Shown: positions 37,525 to 46,959, counted from the first letter of the stretch. The stretch is DNA of 64,000 nucleotides from an uncultured Alistipes sp. (GCA_944320685.1 CALUIK010000001.1:434001-498000), one strand, 5' to 3'. Numbers and translations are program-made. The notes: a model not told the origin generated them from the letters alone.

Positions 37525-38958
37525 TCAATACACTGCTATACGCTCGATGGCGAGCGGACCGCGCGAGTCGGTGAAACGCACACGCAGCGCCGCGGCCTCG
37601 ACGCCGCCAAGCGGCAGGATACGCTTGTATCCCACAGTGGTCCCTTCGGCCGCCTTGCGCCATGCGCCGTTCTCGAGGACCTCGACCTCGAACGTGCGCA
37701 CGCGCTGCCCGAGTTCGATATGCTCCTGTATCGATACATAGTTCATCTTCTGCGGCTCGCTCCACGTCAGGGTGACGTCACCCGTAACCGTATCATCCGC
37801 CGTGGCCCAATAGCCGTTGTCCCCGCCTATAACCTTGTCGGCGCCGTATCCGCGGCCGCGCGACGACGATGCCTCGGCTTTCGCCCCGTCGGCCAGGTCA
37901 CGGGCAAAGGTCTCGTCGACCATCTTGCGCCACGCCATCAGAGAGGCCACATCCTCCTCGGGCACACGGCCGCGAGTATCGGGCGCGAGGTTCAGCAGCA
38001 GCGTACCGCCGCGGCCCACCGACGTGAGGTATATGTCGAAGAGCTGCTCCGGCGTCTTGGGCTTCTGGTCGGCATGGTAGAACCACCCGGGACGTATCGA
38101 CACGTCGGCCTCGGCCGGAGCCCAGCGGTTGCCGTCCTCCATGCCGTGCGTGAGCACCTCCACATCGTCGTGGCCGCCCGGATAGAGTTTCTCGGGCGTA
38201 GCCATGCACCAGTTGGTCTCGGCAATGACGCCGCGCTCGTTGCCGCACCAGCGGGCATCGGGCAGCGATGAACTCCACACGACGGTCTCGGGCGAAAGTT
38301 CGCGGATGATCTCCACAACCTTCGGCCAATCGTAATAGAGGTATCCCGACTCGAGTATGCGCGTCTCGTTGGCGCCGCCGTAGTAACCGTCGCCGCCATT
38401 GGCGCCGTCAAACCACATCTCGAAGACGGGGCCGTAGGCTGTAAGCAGCTCGCGCAGCTGGTTGCGGTAGTATTCAAGGTACTCGTCCGTACCGTACCCT
38501 GCATGGTTGCGGTCCCACGGCGAGAGGTATATTCCGAACTTGACGCCCTGACGGCGGCACGCCTCCGCGACTTCACCTACGATGTCGCCCTTTCCGTCCT
38601 TGTAGGGCGAGTTCTTCACCGAATGCTCGGTATAGGCGCTGGGCCAAAGGCAGAAACCGTCGTGGTGCTTGGCCGTGAGGATAAGCCCCTTGAGCCCTGC
38701 ATCCTTGACGATCTTCACCAGAGCGTCGGCATCGAAGTCCGTGGGGTTGAATACCGACTCGGGCTCGTCGCCATAGCCCCACTCGCGGTTGGTGAATGTA
38801 TTGACGGTAAAGTGTACGAAGGCATACTGCTCCATACGGTGCCACTCCAGTTGCCTCGGCGCAGGCACTACGCTCATCGGCGCAGGCGGCTCGGGCGCAC
38901 AGCCCCCGAGCATCATGGTGGCAGCAAGGGCCGCTAAGGTAAGGTGTTTCATAGTCAT
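37525..38958 (-). CDS. Alpha-L-fucosidase (GH29), lipoprotein, with C-terminal F5/8-type domain
   Basis: The 477-residue lipoprotein (lipobox MLGGC) is a retaining fucosidase. It shows TAKHHDGFCLWPS (95-107), FGIYLSPWDRN and the nucleophile region FEMWFDGANGG with Asp184. A discoidin-like C-terminal domain (about 350-477) may bind sugar. The acid/base Glu is poorly conserved in the family and cannot be picked safely. The first ATG overlaps the ygiQ stop as TAATG; a second ATG two codons in is also possible. It ends at a strong bidirectional terminator. Confidence 0.92.
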   Translation of the reverse strand: MTMKHLTLAALAATMMLGGCAPEPPAPMSVVPAPRQLEWHRMEQYAFVHFTVNTFTNREWGYGDEPESVFNPTDFDADALVKIVKDAGLKGLILTAKHHDGFCLWPSAYTEHSVKNSPYKDGKGDIVGEVAEACRRQGVKFGIYLSPWDRNHAGYGTDEYLEYYRNQLRELLTAYGPVFEMWFDGANGGDGYYGGANETRILESGYLYYDWPKVVEIIRELSPETVVWSSSLPDARWCGNERGVIAETNWCMATPEKLYPGGHDDVEVLTHGMEDGNRWAPAEADVSIRPGWFYHADQKPKTPEQLFDIYLTSVGRGGTLLLNLAPDTRGRVPEEDVASLMAWRKMVDETFARDLADGAKAEASSSRGRGYGADKVIGGDNGYWATADDTVTGDVTLTWSEPQKMNYVSIQEHIELGQRVRTFEVEVLENGAWRKAAEGTTVGYKRILPLGGVEAAALRVRFTDSRGPLAIERIAVY

Positions 38959-40763
38959 TATTTTTTAGGTTTGGTTTTTACCGCTCTGGTCTTCGCCGCA
39001 GGCCGCTCTGCAACCGCTGCACGGCCGCTGCCATATGTGCCGCAGCGACGCGTACGGTCTTCTTCCCGACGGAAAAAGTAGGCCTTCTGGCGCCGTTTCT
39101 CCTCCTGTGTGCGGGCCACATAAACGGCCTTGCCAGTATAAGGGTCCTCGCCAGTATAGAACATCACCGACGAGAGTGTCATGGGCGTGGGGGTAAGGTC
39201 CTGCACCTGCTCCAGATCGAAGTGCAGGCGTCCGAGCACCTTCGCAGCCAGCGCCTGCATGTCACATTCGCGGCATCCCGGGTGCGACGAGATAAAGTAG
39301 GGAATAAGCTGGTAACGCAGTCCGTTAGCGTCGCATATTCGGTGGAAGTCGCAGTTGAGCCGCTCGAACATTCCGAACGGGGGCTTGCGCATGAGCGACA
39401 GGACATGCTCCTCGGTGTGTTCGGGCGCCACCTTCAGGCGGCCCGAGGTGTGGTGGAGGATTACGGTCTCGAGATAGGGCGAGTCGTCGAACAGGTCGTA
39501 ACGTATGCCGCTCGAGACAAAGGCCTTCTTCACGCCCTTCACCGCGCGTATGCGTTCGTAGAGGGCCAGCAGGCGCGAATGGTCGTTGTCGAGGTTCGGA
39601 CAGCGCCGCGGATGGAGGCACGACGGGCGTACACAGCGGCGGCACAGTTCCCTGTCGCGGCCGCCCATGCCGTACATGTTGGCAGACGGGGCCCCGATAT
39701 CGGATATGTAACCGCGGAAATCGGGCATGCGCACCACCTTCTCGACTTCGGCCATGATAGACCTCTCGCTGCGCGAGTTGACGAACTTGCCCTGATGCGC
39801 CGATATGGTGCAGAACGAGCAGCCGCCGAAACAGCCGCGGTGGATATTTATCGAGTGCTTGATCATCTCCCACGCAGGTATGGTCCCGCGCCCTCCGTAA
39901 CGCGGGTGCGGAGCCCGCTCGTAAGGCAGATCGAACGAGTGGTCCAGCTCCTCGGTCGTAAGCGTAGTATTGGGCGGCGTCACCACGACATACCTGCCGC
40001 CCACGGCCTCCACCAACGTCGTATCGGTCTCCATACGGTTGCTGAGGCGCTCCTCGACGACGAAGTTGCGGCCGAAGGCCCGCTTGTCGCGGCAGCACTC
40101 CTCGTACGATGCCAGATGCTCCGTCGTCGCGGGGTCGAGACGCGACACATAGCTCCCGTCGGCCATGAACGCCACCTGCCGCAGCCTGCGCAGCAGTTTG
40201 GCGTTGTAGCCGTTGCGCATGGCCTTGGCCACCTGCTGCACCACCCTCTCACCCATGCCGTAGATTACAAGGTCGGCGCCGCTGTCGACGAGGATCGACG
40301 GGTGGAGCGAATCGCTCCAATAGTCGTAATGCGTAAGCCGCCGCAGCGAGGCCTCGATGCCACCCGCAACAACCGGCACATGGGGGAACAGACGTTTCAA
40401 GATGCGGCAATATACCGTCACGGCACGGTCGGGACGGAATCCCGCCCTGCCGCCCGCCGTATAGGCGTCGTCGCTGCGCAGGCGCAGGTTGGCCGTATAG
40501 TGGTTCACCATGGAGTCCATGGCCCCCGCCGTCACCCCGAAGAAGAGGCGCGGCGCCCCCAGCTTGGTAAAGTCGCGCAGGTCGTCCCGCCAGTTGGGCT
40601 GCGGCACGATGGCCACACGGTATCCCTCGGCCTCGAGCAGGCGCCCTATGACCGCCGCCCCGAAAGCCGGATGGTCGATATAGGCATCCCCCGAGAAAAG
40701 GATCACGTCAAGGTAATCCCATCCCCGCTCGCGCACCTCCCTTATCGACGTCGGCAAAAACAT
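38958..40763 (-). CDS. YgiQ family radical SAM protein
   Basis: The 601-residue protein has an N-terminal B12-binding-like region (FSGDAYIDHPAFGAAVIGRLLEAEGYRVAI), then the radical SAM cluster motif in GCFGGCSFCTISAHQGKFV (CxxxCxxC), and a C-terminal region with PTPMTLSSVMFYTGEDP and Arg/Lys-rich tail (DUF3362-like). Its substrate is unknown. Four cysteines (CRRC, CLHPRRC) after the SAM domain may bind a second cluster. It is coupled to the fucosidase gene by a TAATG overlap. Confidence 0.88.
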   Translation of the reverse strand: MFLPTSIREVRERGWDYLDVILFSGDAYIDHPAFGAAVIGRLLEAEGYRVAIVPQPNWRDDLRDFTKLGAPRLFFGVTAGAMDSMVNHYTANLRLRSDDAYTAGGRAGFRPDRAVTVYCRILKRLFPHVPVVAGGIEASLRRLTHYDYWSDSLHPSILVDSGADLVIYGMGERVVQQVAKAMRNGYNAKLLRRLRQVAFMADGSYVSRLDPATTEHLASYEECCRDKRAFGRNFVVEERLSNRMETDTTLVEAVGGRYVVVTPPNTTLTTEELDHSFDLPYERAPHPRYGGRGTIPAWEMIKHSINIHRGCFGGCSFCTISAHQGKFVNSRSERSIMAEVEKVVRMPDFRGYISDIGAPSANMYGMGGRDRELCRRCVRPSCLHPRRCPNLDNDHSRLLALYERIRAVKGVKKAFVSSGIRYDLFDDSPYLETVILHHTSGRLKVAPEHTEEHVLSLMRKPPFGMFERLNCDFHRICDANGLRYQLIPYFISSHPGCRECDMQALAAKVLGRLHFDLEQVQDLTPTPMTLSSVMFYTGEDPYTGKAVYVARTQEEKRRQKAYFFRREEDRTRRCGTYGSGRAAVAERPAAKTRAVKTKPKK

Positions 40764-40847
40764 TTTCGTGATTTTATCGGTTCCTAAACTTATACCTGAA
40801 CATAAATATCGCGAGCAGCGGCCACCCGTCCCGCGCATATTGCGGCC

Positions 40848-42062
40848 CTACTCCTCGTACATGCCGCGGGCGGCCACATAACCGTCCCATTTGGTTATGA
40901 CCGCGCGGAAATCCTCCGGAAGATCGCTCTCGAACAGCATCCCGCGTCCCGTCGTGGGATGCACGAACCCGAGCGAGCGGGCATGCAGCGCCTGCCGCGG
41001 CAGCAGCGCGAAGCAGTTGGAGATGAACTGCCGGTATTTCGAAAAGGTCGTACCCTTCAATATGCGGTCGCCGCCATAACGGGGGTCATTGAACAGCGGG
41101 TGCCCACGCCACGACATGTGGACGCGTATCTGGTGCGTGCGTCCCGTCTCAAGGCGGCACTCGAGCAGTGTCACATAACCGTAACGGTGCAGTACGCGGT
41201 AGTGCGTCACGGCATGCTTGCCCTGTGAGCCGTCTGCGAAGACATGCATAAGCATGCGGTCGCGAGGATCGCGGCCTATGTTGCCCGTAACCGTACCTTC
41301 GTCCTCATCGAAGTTGCCCCAAGCCAGCGCAACGTAGCGGCGGTGGATCGTGTGGTCGAAGAACTGCTTTGCAAGCCGCACGTGCGAGAACTCGTTCTTG
41401 GCCACCACCAGCAGACCCGACGTATCCTTGTCGATGCGATGCACCAGTCCGGCACGCATGTCTCCCCCACGGAACATCTCCAGATGGCGCAGGTGGTAGG
41501 CCAAGGCGTTCACAAGCGTGCCGCTGTAGTTGCCGCAACCCGGGTGTACCACCATGCCCGCAGGCTTGTTCACGATGAGCAGGTCGTCGTCCTCGTATAC
41601 TATGTCGAGAGGTATCGCCTCGGGTACAATCTCCAACTCCCGCTTCGGGTATGGCATTACCAGCGTAATACGGTCCATAGGCTTGACCTTGTAGCTCGCC
41701 TTTGCCGCCACGCCGTTCACCAGAATGCTGCCGTTGTCGGCGGCCGTCTGTATGCGGTTGCGCGAACAATGCTCCATACGGTCGACAAGGAACTTGTCGA
41801 GACGTATCATCGACTGTCCGCGGTCGACCGTGATGGCGAAATGCTCGTACCTCTCCCCGCAGCCATCTCCGGCGGGACCGTCCCCGTCGAAGTCGTCATC
41901 CCCGTCGAAGTCGTCATCCCCGTCGAGGTCGTCGCACCCATCGCGGGCAGCCGCAGGCAGATCCCCGTAAGGCGCCATGCCGCCCGCGACGCGGTCCCCA
42001 ACGGCACCGTCGTCCGATCCCCGGCGCAGACCGTCTCCGATCATATCATCCGCACGCTCCAT
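40848..42062 (-). CDS. rluD: RluD family pseudouridine synthase with acidic N-terminal repeat
   Basis: The C-terminal 325 residues are a normal RluA/RluD enzyme: an S4 domain (IRLDKFLVDRMEHCSRNRIQ), then the catalytic Asp motif HRIDKDTSGLLVVAKN and the RTHQIRVHM motif. The family modifies 23S rRNA at U1911/1915/1917. A head of about 80 residues precedes the S4 domain and includes DDFDGD repeats coded by an 18-base tandem repeat. A shorter start (MIGDGLRR) is possible. It follows the PASTA protein gene by 11 bases. Confidence 0.92.
   Translation of the reverse strand: MERADDMIGDGLRRGSDDGAVGDRVAGGMAPYGDLPAAARDGCDDLDGDDDFDGDDDFDGDGPAGDGCGERYEHFAITVDRGQSMIRLDKFLVDRMEHCSRNRIQTAADNGSILVNGVAAKASYKVKPMDRITLVMPYPKRELEIVPEAIPLDIVYEDDDLLIVNKPAGMVVHPGCGNYSGTLVNALAYHLRHLEMFRGGDMRAGLVHRIDKDTSGLLVVAKNEFSHVRLAKQFFDHTIHRRYVALAWGNFDEDEGTVTGNIGRDPRDRMLMHVFADGSQGKHAVTHYRVLHRYGYVTLLECRLETGRTHQIRVHMSWRGHPLFNDPRYGGDRILKGTTFSKYRQFISNCFALLPRQALHARSLGFVHPTTGRGMLFESDLPEDFRAVITKWDGYVAARGMYEE
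41882..41935. repeat. 18-base tandem repeat inside rluD
   Basis: Three units of CCCCGTCGAAGTCGTCAT (the third has three mismatches) encode the acidic repeat DDFDGD in the N-terminal extension of RluD. Confidence 0.8.
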
Positions 42063-42073
42063 ACGCCTTCCGG

Positions 42074-43087
42074 TTAAAAGAATTCGTCCTCATCGGTCTC
42101 GGAGACCTCCTCGTGCAGGGCGCCGCTCTCGCGCAAGGCCCGCACCACATCGTCGCGCTCGGCCTGTTCGAGCGAGTCCTGCCGCTCCTGCTCCTCACGA
42201 AGGCGCTGCTCGGACAGCTCCTTGGCCACCTTGTCGGATAAGGCGCTGTTCTTCTCAACCGTCTCCTCGTCGAGCGTAAGCCACAGGTCGACCGCAGCGC
42301 CCAGCGACGCCGAAGCATTGTGCGGAACCGACTGGCGATAGACGCGCGCATTCTTCTCGTTCAACAGGTCGATACCCTTGTCGAAAGTCACCTTGCCGAC
42401 GTTGAGCCCCTCCTCCCACAGGCGGCTTTTGGCCGACTGCAGGCTCTGGCCTATCGCCTTGGGGACTATGGCAATGCCCTTGTCGGCCTCCATGCCCACA
42501 CGCAGGGTAACCCCCGAGCCTATCTCGATCTCCACCGACGAAGAACTCGTCACCTCCTTGTCCCCGACAAACTCCGCCAGCACATAGTTCGTCGCCATAT
42601 CCTCTACGTAGACCAGCTTCTCGATGCCCAGACCGGCCACCTCAAGCATGTTCTTCGCCTGACGCAGGCTGCGGCCAGCAACGTAGGGCACCTTGACCGT
42701 CTTCTGGCGGAACGAGTTGATCGTCACATAGACCTTGCGGCCGGCCTTCACCTCGACGCCTGCGACGGGGAGCTGGTCGAGGACGATACCGCCGTCATAC
42801 GCGGGTACATAAAGCGAATCGTTGATAATGATCTTCAACCCCCTGTCGTGTGCCGCACGTTCGGCGTCCGAAAGCGGTATGCCCGTGAAGTCGGGGACCG
42901 TACGGTGCGTGCCGTGGCGCGTGAGGATCATCATCAGCAGGCTGCACGCCGCAATTATGGCTACGAGTATGAGCACTATCGACACCAAGTTATACGCTAT
43001 TGGCGACTCCTTGAGCCGTTCGATGGCACCTTCTATGCCCCCTTTATCCTGACGGCGCTTGCGTGTATCGGGTTTACGTTTCTCCAT
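42074..43087 (-). CDS. PASTA domain membrane protein
   Basis: The 337-residue protein has a basic head (1-30), one membrane helix (35-55) and three PASTA repeats (about 62-130, 132-200, 207-275; TVPDFTGIPLSDAERAAHDRGL, KVPYVAGRSLRQAKNMLEVAGL, IVPKAIGQSLQSAKSRLWEEGL). An acidic coiled tail ends it. PASTA repeats bind peptidoglycan or its precursors, so the protein probably senses or supports cell-wall synthesis. No kinase domain is present. It lies directly before rluD. Confidence 0.87.
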   Translation of the reverse strand: MEKRKPDTRKRRQDKGGIEGAIERLKESPIAYNLVSIVLILVAIIAACSLLMMILTRHGTHRTVPDFTGIPLSDAERAAHDRGLKIIINDSLYVPAYDGGIVLDQLPVAGVEVKAGRKVYVTINSFRQKTVKVPYVAGRSLRQAKNMLEVAGLGIEKLVYVEDMATNYVLAEFVGDKEVTSSSSVEIEIGSGVTLRVGMEADKGIAIVPKAIGQSLQSAKSRLWEEGLNVGKVTFDKGIDLLNEKNARVYRQSVPHNASASLGAAVDLWLTLDEETVEKNSALSDKVAKELSEQRLREEQERQDSLEQAERDDVVRALRESGALHEEVSETDEDEFF

Positions 43088-43102
43088 ATATGTCGCTGTA
43101 TC

Positions 43103-44191
43103 TTACTTTTCAATCTCGTTATAAAGCGTATCGCGTTCCACGGCGCGGAAGCCCGCGCGCCGCACCATCTCGCGCATCTCCTCGACCCCCATGCGCGGCC
43201 GGCTGTCGTCCGCCCCCGCCATGGAGTAGATCTTGGTCGAGTCGTCGATCGTGCCGTCGATGTCGTCGGCGCCGAATGCCAGCGCCGCCTCGGTCGTCTG
43301 CCTGCCGTACATCACCCAGTAGGCCTTGATGTGGGGCACGTTGTCCAGAATCAGGCGGCTCATGGCCAGCGTCCGCAGGTCATCGATAACCGACACCTCG
43401 CCTATCTCCGACATCGAGTTGCCGTAGTTGCGGTACTTCAGGGGGATAAAGGCGTTCAGCCCCCCCGTCTCGTCCTGCAGCGCCCGCAGCCGCAGCAGGT
43501 GGTCGATACGGTGCTCAATCCGCTCGACATGGCCGTAGAGCATCGTCGCATTGCTCTTGATACCGAGGCGATGTGCCGTGCGGTGCACGTCGAACCACTC
43601 TGCCGTGGAGCCCTTGTCGGGACATATCCGCGCACGGATCTCCTCGTCGAAGATCTCCGCACCGCCGCCCGGAATGGCCTCCATGCCGGCGTCGGCAAGC
43701 AGTCGCAGCCCCTGTTCCGTCGTGAGGCCCGCCTTGCGGATCATGTACGACAACTCAATGGCCGTGAATGCCTTGACCGCCGCCTGCGGCAGGATGGCCT
43801 TCACGCGGCGGATCATGTCACAATAGTAGTATATGTCGTGCACGGGGTGCACGCCCCCGACGATATGCACCTCCGTAACGCCGCTGCCCACGTAAGAGCG
43901 CACCTTCTCCTCGATCTGCTCCATCGTCATGTCCCACGCCTCGGGGCTCCCTTTCGGGCGGCGGTACGAGCAGAAGCGGCAGTTGAAGACGCACAGGTTC
44001 GTCGGCTCGATATGGAAGTTGCGGTTGAAATATACCTTGTCGCCGCTTACGGCGCGCTTGCGGGCAACGGCAATCTCGCCCAGCCGCCACAGGGGCGCCT
44101 CGCGCCACAACACCGCAGCCTCATCGGCGCTCAACCTTTCAGCTCGGGCGGCTCGCCGCGCCGCCATCTCCCATCTCTCCATAAGACTCAT
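43103..44191 (-). CDS. mqnE: Aminodeoxyfutalosine synthase MqnE (radical SAM)
   Basis: This 362-residue radical SAM enzyme joins SAM and the chorismate-derived enolpyruvate ether in the futalosine route to menaquinone. The cluster motif reads CVFNCRFCSYRRPKG. Conserved later parts are VHIVGGVHP, AIPGGGAEIFDEEIR, FIPLKYRNYGNSMS and FGADDIDGTIDDSTKIYSMAGA, which fit MqnE better than MqnC. It starts one base after the lptF/G stop. The rest of the pathway is not in the window. Confidence 0.9.
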   Translation of the reverse strand: MSLMERWEMAARRAARAERLSADEAAVLWREAPLWRLGEIAVARKRAVSGDKVYFNRNFHIEPTNLCVFNCRFCSYRRPKGSPEAWDMTMEQIEEKVRSYVGSGVTEVHIVGGVHPVHDIYYYCDMIRRVKAILPQAAVKAFTAIELSYMIRKAGLTTEQGLRLLADAGMEAIPGGGAEIFDEEIRARICPDKGSTAEWFDVHRTAHRLGIKSNATMLYGHVERIEHRIDHLLRLRALQDETGGLNAFIPLKYRNYGNSMSEIGEVSVIDDLRTLAMSRLILDNVPHIKAYWVMYGRQTTEAALAFGADDIDGTIDDSTKIYSMAGADDSRPRMGVEEMREMVRRAGFRAVERDTLYNEIEK

Positions 44192-44192
44192 A

Positions 44193-45305
44193 TCATTTTG
44201 GCGCCTTGCGGTAGAGGTATGCCGCAATGAAGGCGAATATTATATTGGGGGTCCACACCGCCAGCCCCACGGGCATGGAGCCGCTCTTGGCAAACTCCTC
44301 GAAAACGCGGTTGAACATGATGTACGAGAAACAGAGCGCGATGCCGATCCCGATATGCAGGCCCGTACCGCCGCGCACCTTTCGCGAGGAGAGCGACACG
44401 CCGATCAGGGTCAGGATGAAGGTCGCCATCGGATATGCAAAGCGCGTATGGCGCTCCACCTCGATAACGTTGATCGAACTGGAGCCCTTGGCCCGCTGCT
44501 GGCGGAGAAAGTCGTTCAACTCGCCGATCTTCATCGTCGAGATGATCTTGTCGACGCGCCCAAGTTCGCGCACGTCGAGGTTGATGAGCGTATCGAGGTC
44601 ACGGCGCTGCTCGAAGGTCTCGGTGCCGTCGGGAGAGATATGGCGCAGGATGTAGCGCTGTGCGCTCCAATGCCCCGTCTCGGGGTCTACGGCCACGTCC
44701 GACGCCTCGAGCGACTCGGAGATCGAGGTCCCCTCGTAACGCTCCAATGCCATGTACGAGGCCCTGTTGCCGCGGTTGAAACCGCGCACGTAGACAAACT
44801 CCCCGGGCCGGATCTGGCGGTATATGTGGCGGTCGTACTGTACCGTCTGGTTGCTCTTGAAATACTTCTGCTCGAACTCTACGCAGCTGATCTGCGAAAC
44901 GGGTATTATCCACAGGTTCAGCACCAGCGACAGCAGCGTGATGGCCAACGCCCCGAGGAAATAGGGCCACATGAGGCGCATGAAGCTCATGCCGCCCGAC
45001 AGCATGGCGATGATCTCGGTCTGGTATGCCATCTTCGAGGTGAAGAAAATCACGGCAATGAAGGTGAACAGGCCGCTGTACTGGTTTATGAAGTCGGGGA
45101 CGAAATTGAGGTAATAGTCGAATATGATGGCAGAGAACGGCGCCTTCAGCTCGGTAAAGTCGTCCACGCGCTCGGCATAGTCGAAGACCACCAGCACCAC
45201 CGTGATCATGGCGATGGCGAAGGCATAGGTCTGCAGGAACCGCCGCAGGATATAGCGGTCGAGGATCTTGAATCCCGGGTAGCGTATGTCGGTTTTCAGC
45301 TTCAT
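44193..45305 (-). CDS. LptF/LptG family permease
   Basis: This 370-residue inner-membrane protein has about six helices with a periplasmic beta-jellyroll domain between helices 3 and 4. Family features are DRYILRRFLQTYAFAI at the start, GGMSFMRLMWPYFLGAL, and near the C-terminus RFAYPMATFILTLIGVSLSSRKVRGGTGLHIGIG. LptFG with LptB extracts lipopolysaccharide toward the outer membrane. I cannot say whether it is F or G. tgt lies upstream in the same cluster, a common Bacteroidota pairing. Confidence 0.88.
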   Translation of the reverse strand: MKLKTDIRYPGFKILDRYILRRFLQTYAFAIAMITVVLVVFDYAERVDDFTELKAPFSAIIFDYYLNFVPDFINQYSGLFTFIAVIFFTSKMAYQTEIIAMLSGGMSFMRLMWPYFLGALAITLLSLVLNLWIIPVSQISCVEFEQKYFKSNQTVQYDRHIYRQIRPGEFVYVRGFNRGNRASYMALERYEGTSISESLEASDVAVDPETGHWSAQRYILRHISPDGTETFEQRRDLDTLINLDVRELGRVDKIISTMKIGELNDFLRQQRAKGSSSINVIEVERHTRFAYPMATFILTLIGVSLSSRKVRGGTGLHIGIGIALCFSYIMFNRVFEEFAKSGSMPVGLAVWTPNIIFAFIAAYLYRKAPK

Positions 45306-45331
45306 CTTATTAACTGCTCTTCGTCATTATG

Positions 45332-46462
45332 CTACAAACGCCGTCCCAGCTTCTGCACCATCATGGCCTTCCACTGCGCGAAGTCGCCCGCGACGATATG
45401 GCTCCGCGCCTCGCGCACCAGCCACAGGTAGAACGCCACATTGTGCAGCGATGCGATCTGCGCACCGAGCATCTCGCCGCACACCACGAGGTGGTGTACA
45501 TAGGCCTTCGAGTAGAGCGTATCGACGAAACTCGCACCGGCCGGATCAAGCGGCGAGAAGTCGTCCTCCCACTTCTTGTTGCGCAGGTTGACCGTACCCT
45601 CCGAAGTGAATATCTGGCCGTTGCGGCCGTTGCGCGTAGGCATTACGCAGTCGAACATGTCGACGCCGCGGTCGATGCCCTCAAGTATGTTCACCGGCGT
45701 GCCCACACCCATCAGATAACGCGGCCGCGATTCGGGCAGCACGGCATTCACGACCTCGATCATGGCATACATCACCTCCGTCGGCTCGCCCACGGCCAGA
45801 CCGCCTATGGCATATCCGTCGGCATCGTACTGCAGCACGTTGCGCGCGGCCCGCTCGCGCAGGTCGGCATAGGCGCACCCCTGCACTATCGGGAAGAGCG
45901 ACTGCAAATGCCCGTACTTGGGCTGCGTCTGCGCGAAGCGGGTGAAGCAGCGGTCGAGCCACCTTTCGGTCAGAGCCAGCGACTTGGCCGCATAGTCGCG
46001 CGGGGCGTCGCCCGGCGGGCACTCATCGAAGGCCATCATGATGTCGGCGCCGATCGTGCGCTCGGTATCGATGACGCTCTCGGGGGTGAACAGGTGGCGC
46101 GAGCCGTCTATATGCGAGCGGAAATGGCATCCCTCCTCCTTGAGTTTGCGGCAGTCCGAGAGCGAGAAGACCTGAAAGCCGCCGCTGTCGGTGAGCATGG
46201 GCCCGTCCCATGTCGAGAAGCGGTGAACGCCCCCCGCCTGCTCCATGATGCGCATGCCGGGACGCAGGTAGAGATGGTAGGTGTTGGCCAGAATGATCCG
46301 CGCCCTCGCGTCATCGCGCAGGTCGCGGTGGAAGATGCCCTTCATGGCGGCCGCAGTGCCTACGGGCATGAATATGGGGGTCTCGACAGGGCCGTGGTCG
46401 GTCTCCATGAGGCCCGCACGGGCCTTCGATGCCGGAGCCGTATGTTGAAGCGTAAATTTCAT
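45332..46462 (-). CDS. tgt: tRNA-guanine(34) transglycosylase lacking the zinc cysteines
   Basis: This 376-residue TIM-barrel enzyme inserts preQ1 into tRNA anticodons. The active site is intact: TDSGGFQVFSL (Asp92), GGLAVGEP and the nucleophile in FDCVMPTRNGRNG (Asp271). The zinc site that in E. coli reads Cys-x-Cys-x-x-Cys is replaced by GASFVD (309-314), while the fourth ligand His in SLHN remains. The fold is expected to stand without zinc, as in what I recall of other Bacteroidota Tgt. A TAACTTTG promoter lies 50 bases upstream. Confidence 0.92.
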   Translation of the reverse strand: MKFTLQHTAPASKARAGLMETDHGPVETPIFMPVGTAAAMKGIFHRDLRDDARARIILANTYHLYLRPGMRIMEQAGGVHRFSTWDGPMLTDSGGFQVFSLSDCRKLKEEGCHFRSHIDGSRHLFTPESVIDTERTIGADIMMAFDECPPGDAPRDYAAKSLALTERWLDRCFTRFAQTQPKYGHLQSLFPIVQGCAYADLRERAARNVLQYDADGYAIGGLAVGEPTEVMYAMIEVVNAVLPESRPRYLMGVGTPVNILEGIDRGVDMFDCVMPTRNGRNGQIFTSEGTVNLRNKKWEDDFSPLDPAGASFVDTLYSKAYVHHLVVCGEMLGAQIASLHNVAFYLWLVREARSHIVAGDFAQWKAMMVQKLGRRL

Positions 46463-46512
46463 TATTGTCGTCGTTGCTGCTCATGCGCACGCGCATCGGC
46501 GCATAATTCGGA

Positions 46513-46520
46513 CAAAGTTA
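46513..46520 (-). promoter_or_regulatory. -7 box TAACTTTG for the tgt cluster
   Basis: On the minus strand this reads TAACTTTG, 50 bases before the tgt ATG. It probably drives the long minus cluster. Confidence 0.55.
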
Positions 46521-46834
46521 CTACTTTTCGCCGAAAAAAAACGGCGCTTCGCCCCCGAAATACTCTTCCGCGAATATAATTGCCATTAAAAACGCGGGGC
46601 GTTATACCGCAGATATGTATTGCGGCCGCAATTTTTTCGGGGATAACAATAAATTCTCTCCACAAAACGCTGTGCGTTTTACCGAAGCCTCCGCATTGCG
46701 TTCGCAGCGGAAGAAGGCGGAGAGCCGCGGCGGCGAAAAGAATCGGAGACCTTTTCACGCAGTAAAAGCGCTCTGCGTCCGATTCCGCCGGCGCGGCGTG
46801 ACGCCCCGCGAGAACGCCTTGCGGATGGTTTTGC

Positions 46835-46858
46835 GCAACTTTTGACACCAAAAGTTGC
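46835..46858. terminator. Perfect 10-base hairpin between tgt and rpsF
   Basis: The arms GCAACTTTTG and CAAAAGTTGC flank loop ACAC, with an A/T-rich run on the plus side. No coding gene ends here, so if it is a terminator it may end an unannotated RNA. Confidence 0.5.
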
Positions 46859-46951
46859 AATAAAATTGCAGCAACAACAAACCCGACACCATCCGAATAC
46901 AATGAAAGACAAAAAAATCGGCTTCAGGTTTCGTTTTCACGATTTTATTAT

Positions 46952-46959
46952 TACCTTTG
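46952..46959 (+). promoter_or_regulatory. -7 box TACCTTTG for rpsF-rpsR-rplI
   Basis: The box is a full match 39 bases before the rpsF ATG, with TTTC about 20 bases upstream as a weak -33. Confidence 0.6.

Noticed and set aside
46679..46912. Arg/Ser-rich minus frames between tgt and rpsF
   Set aside because: Composition and lack of homology suggest chance frames over structured DNA.
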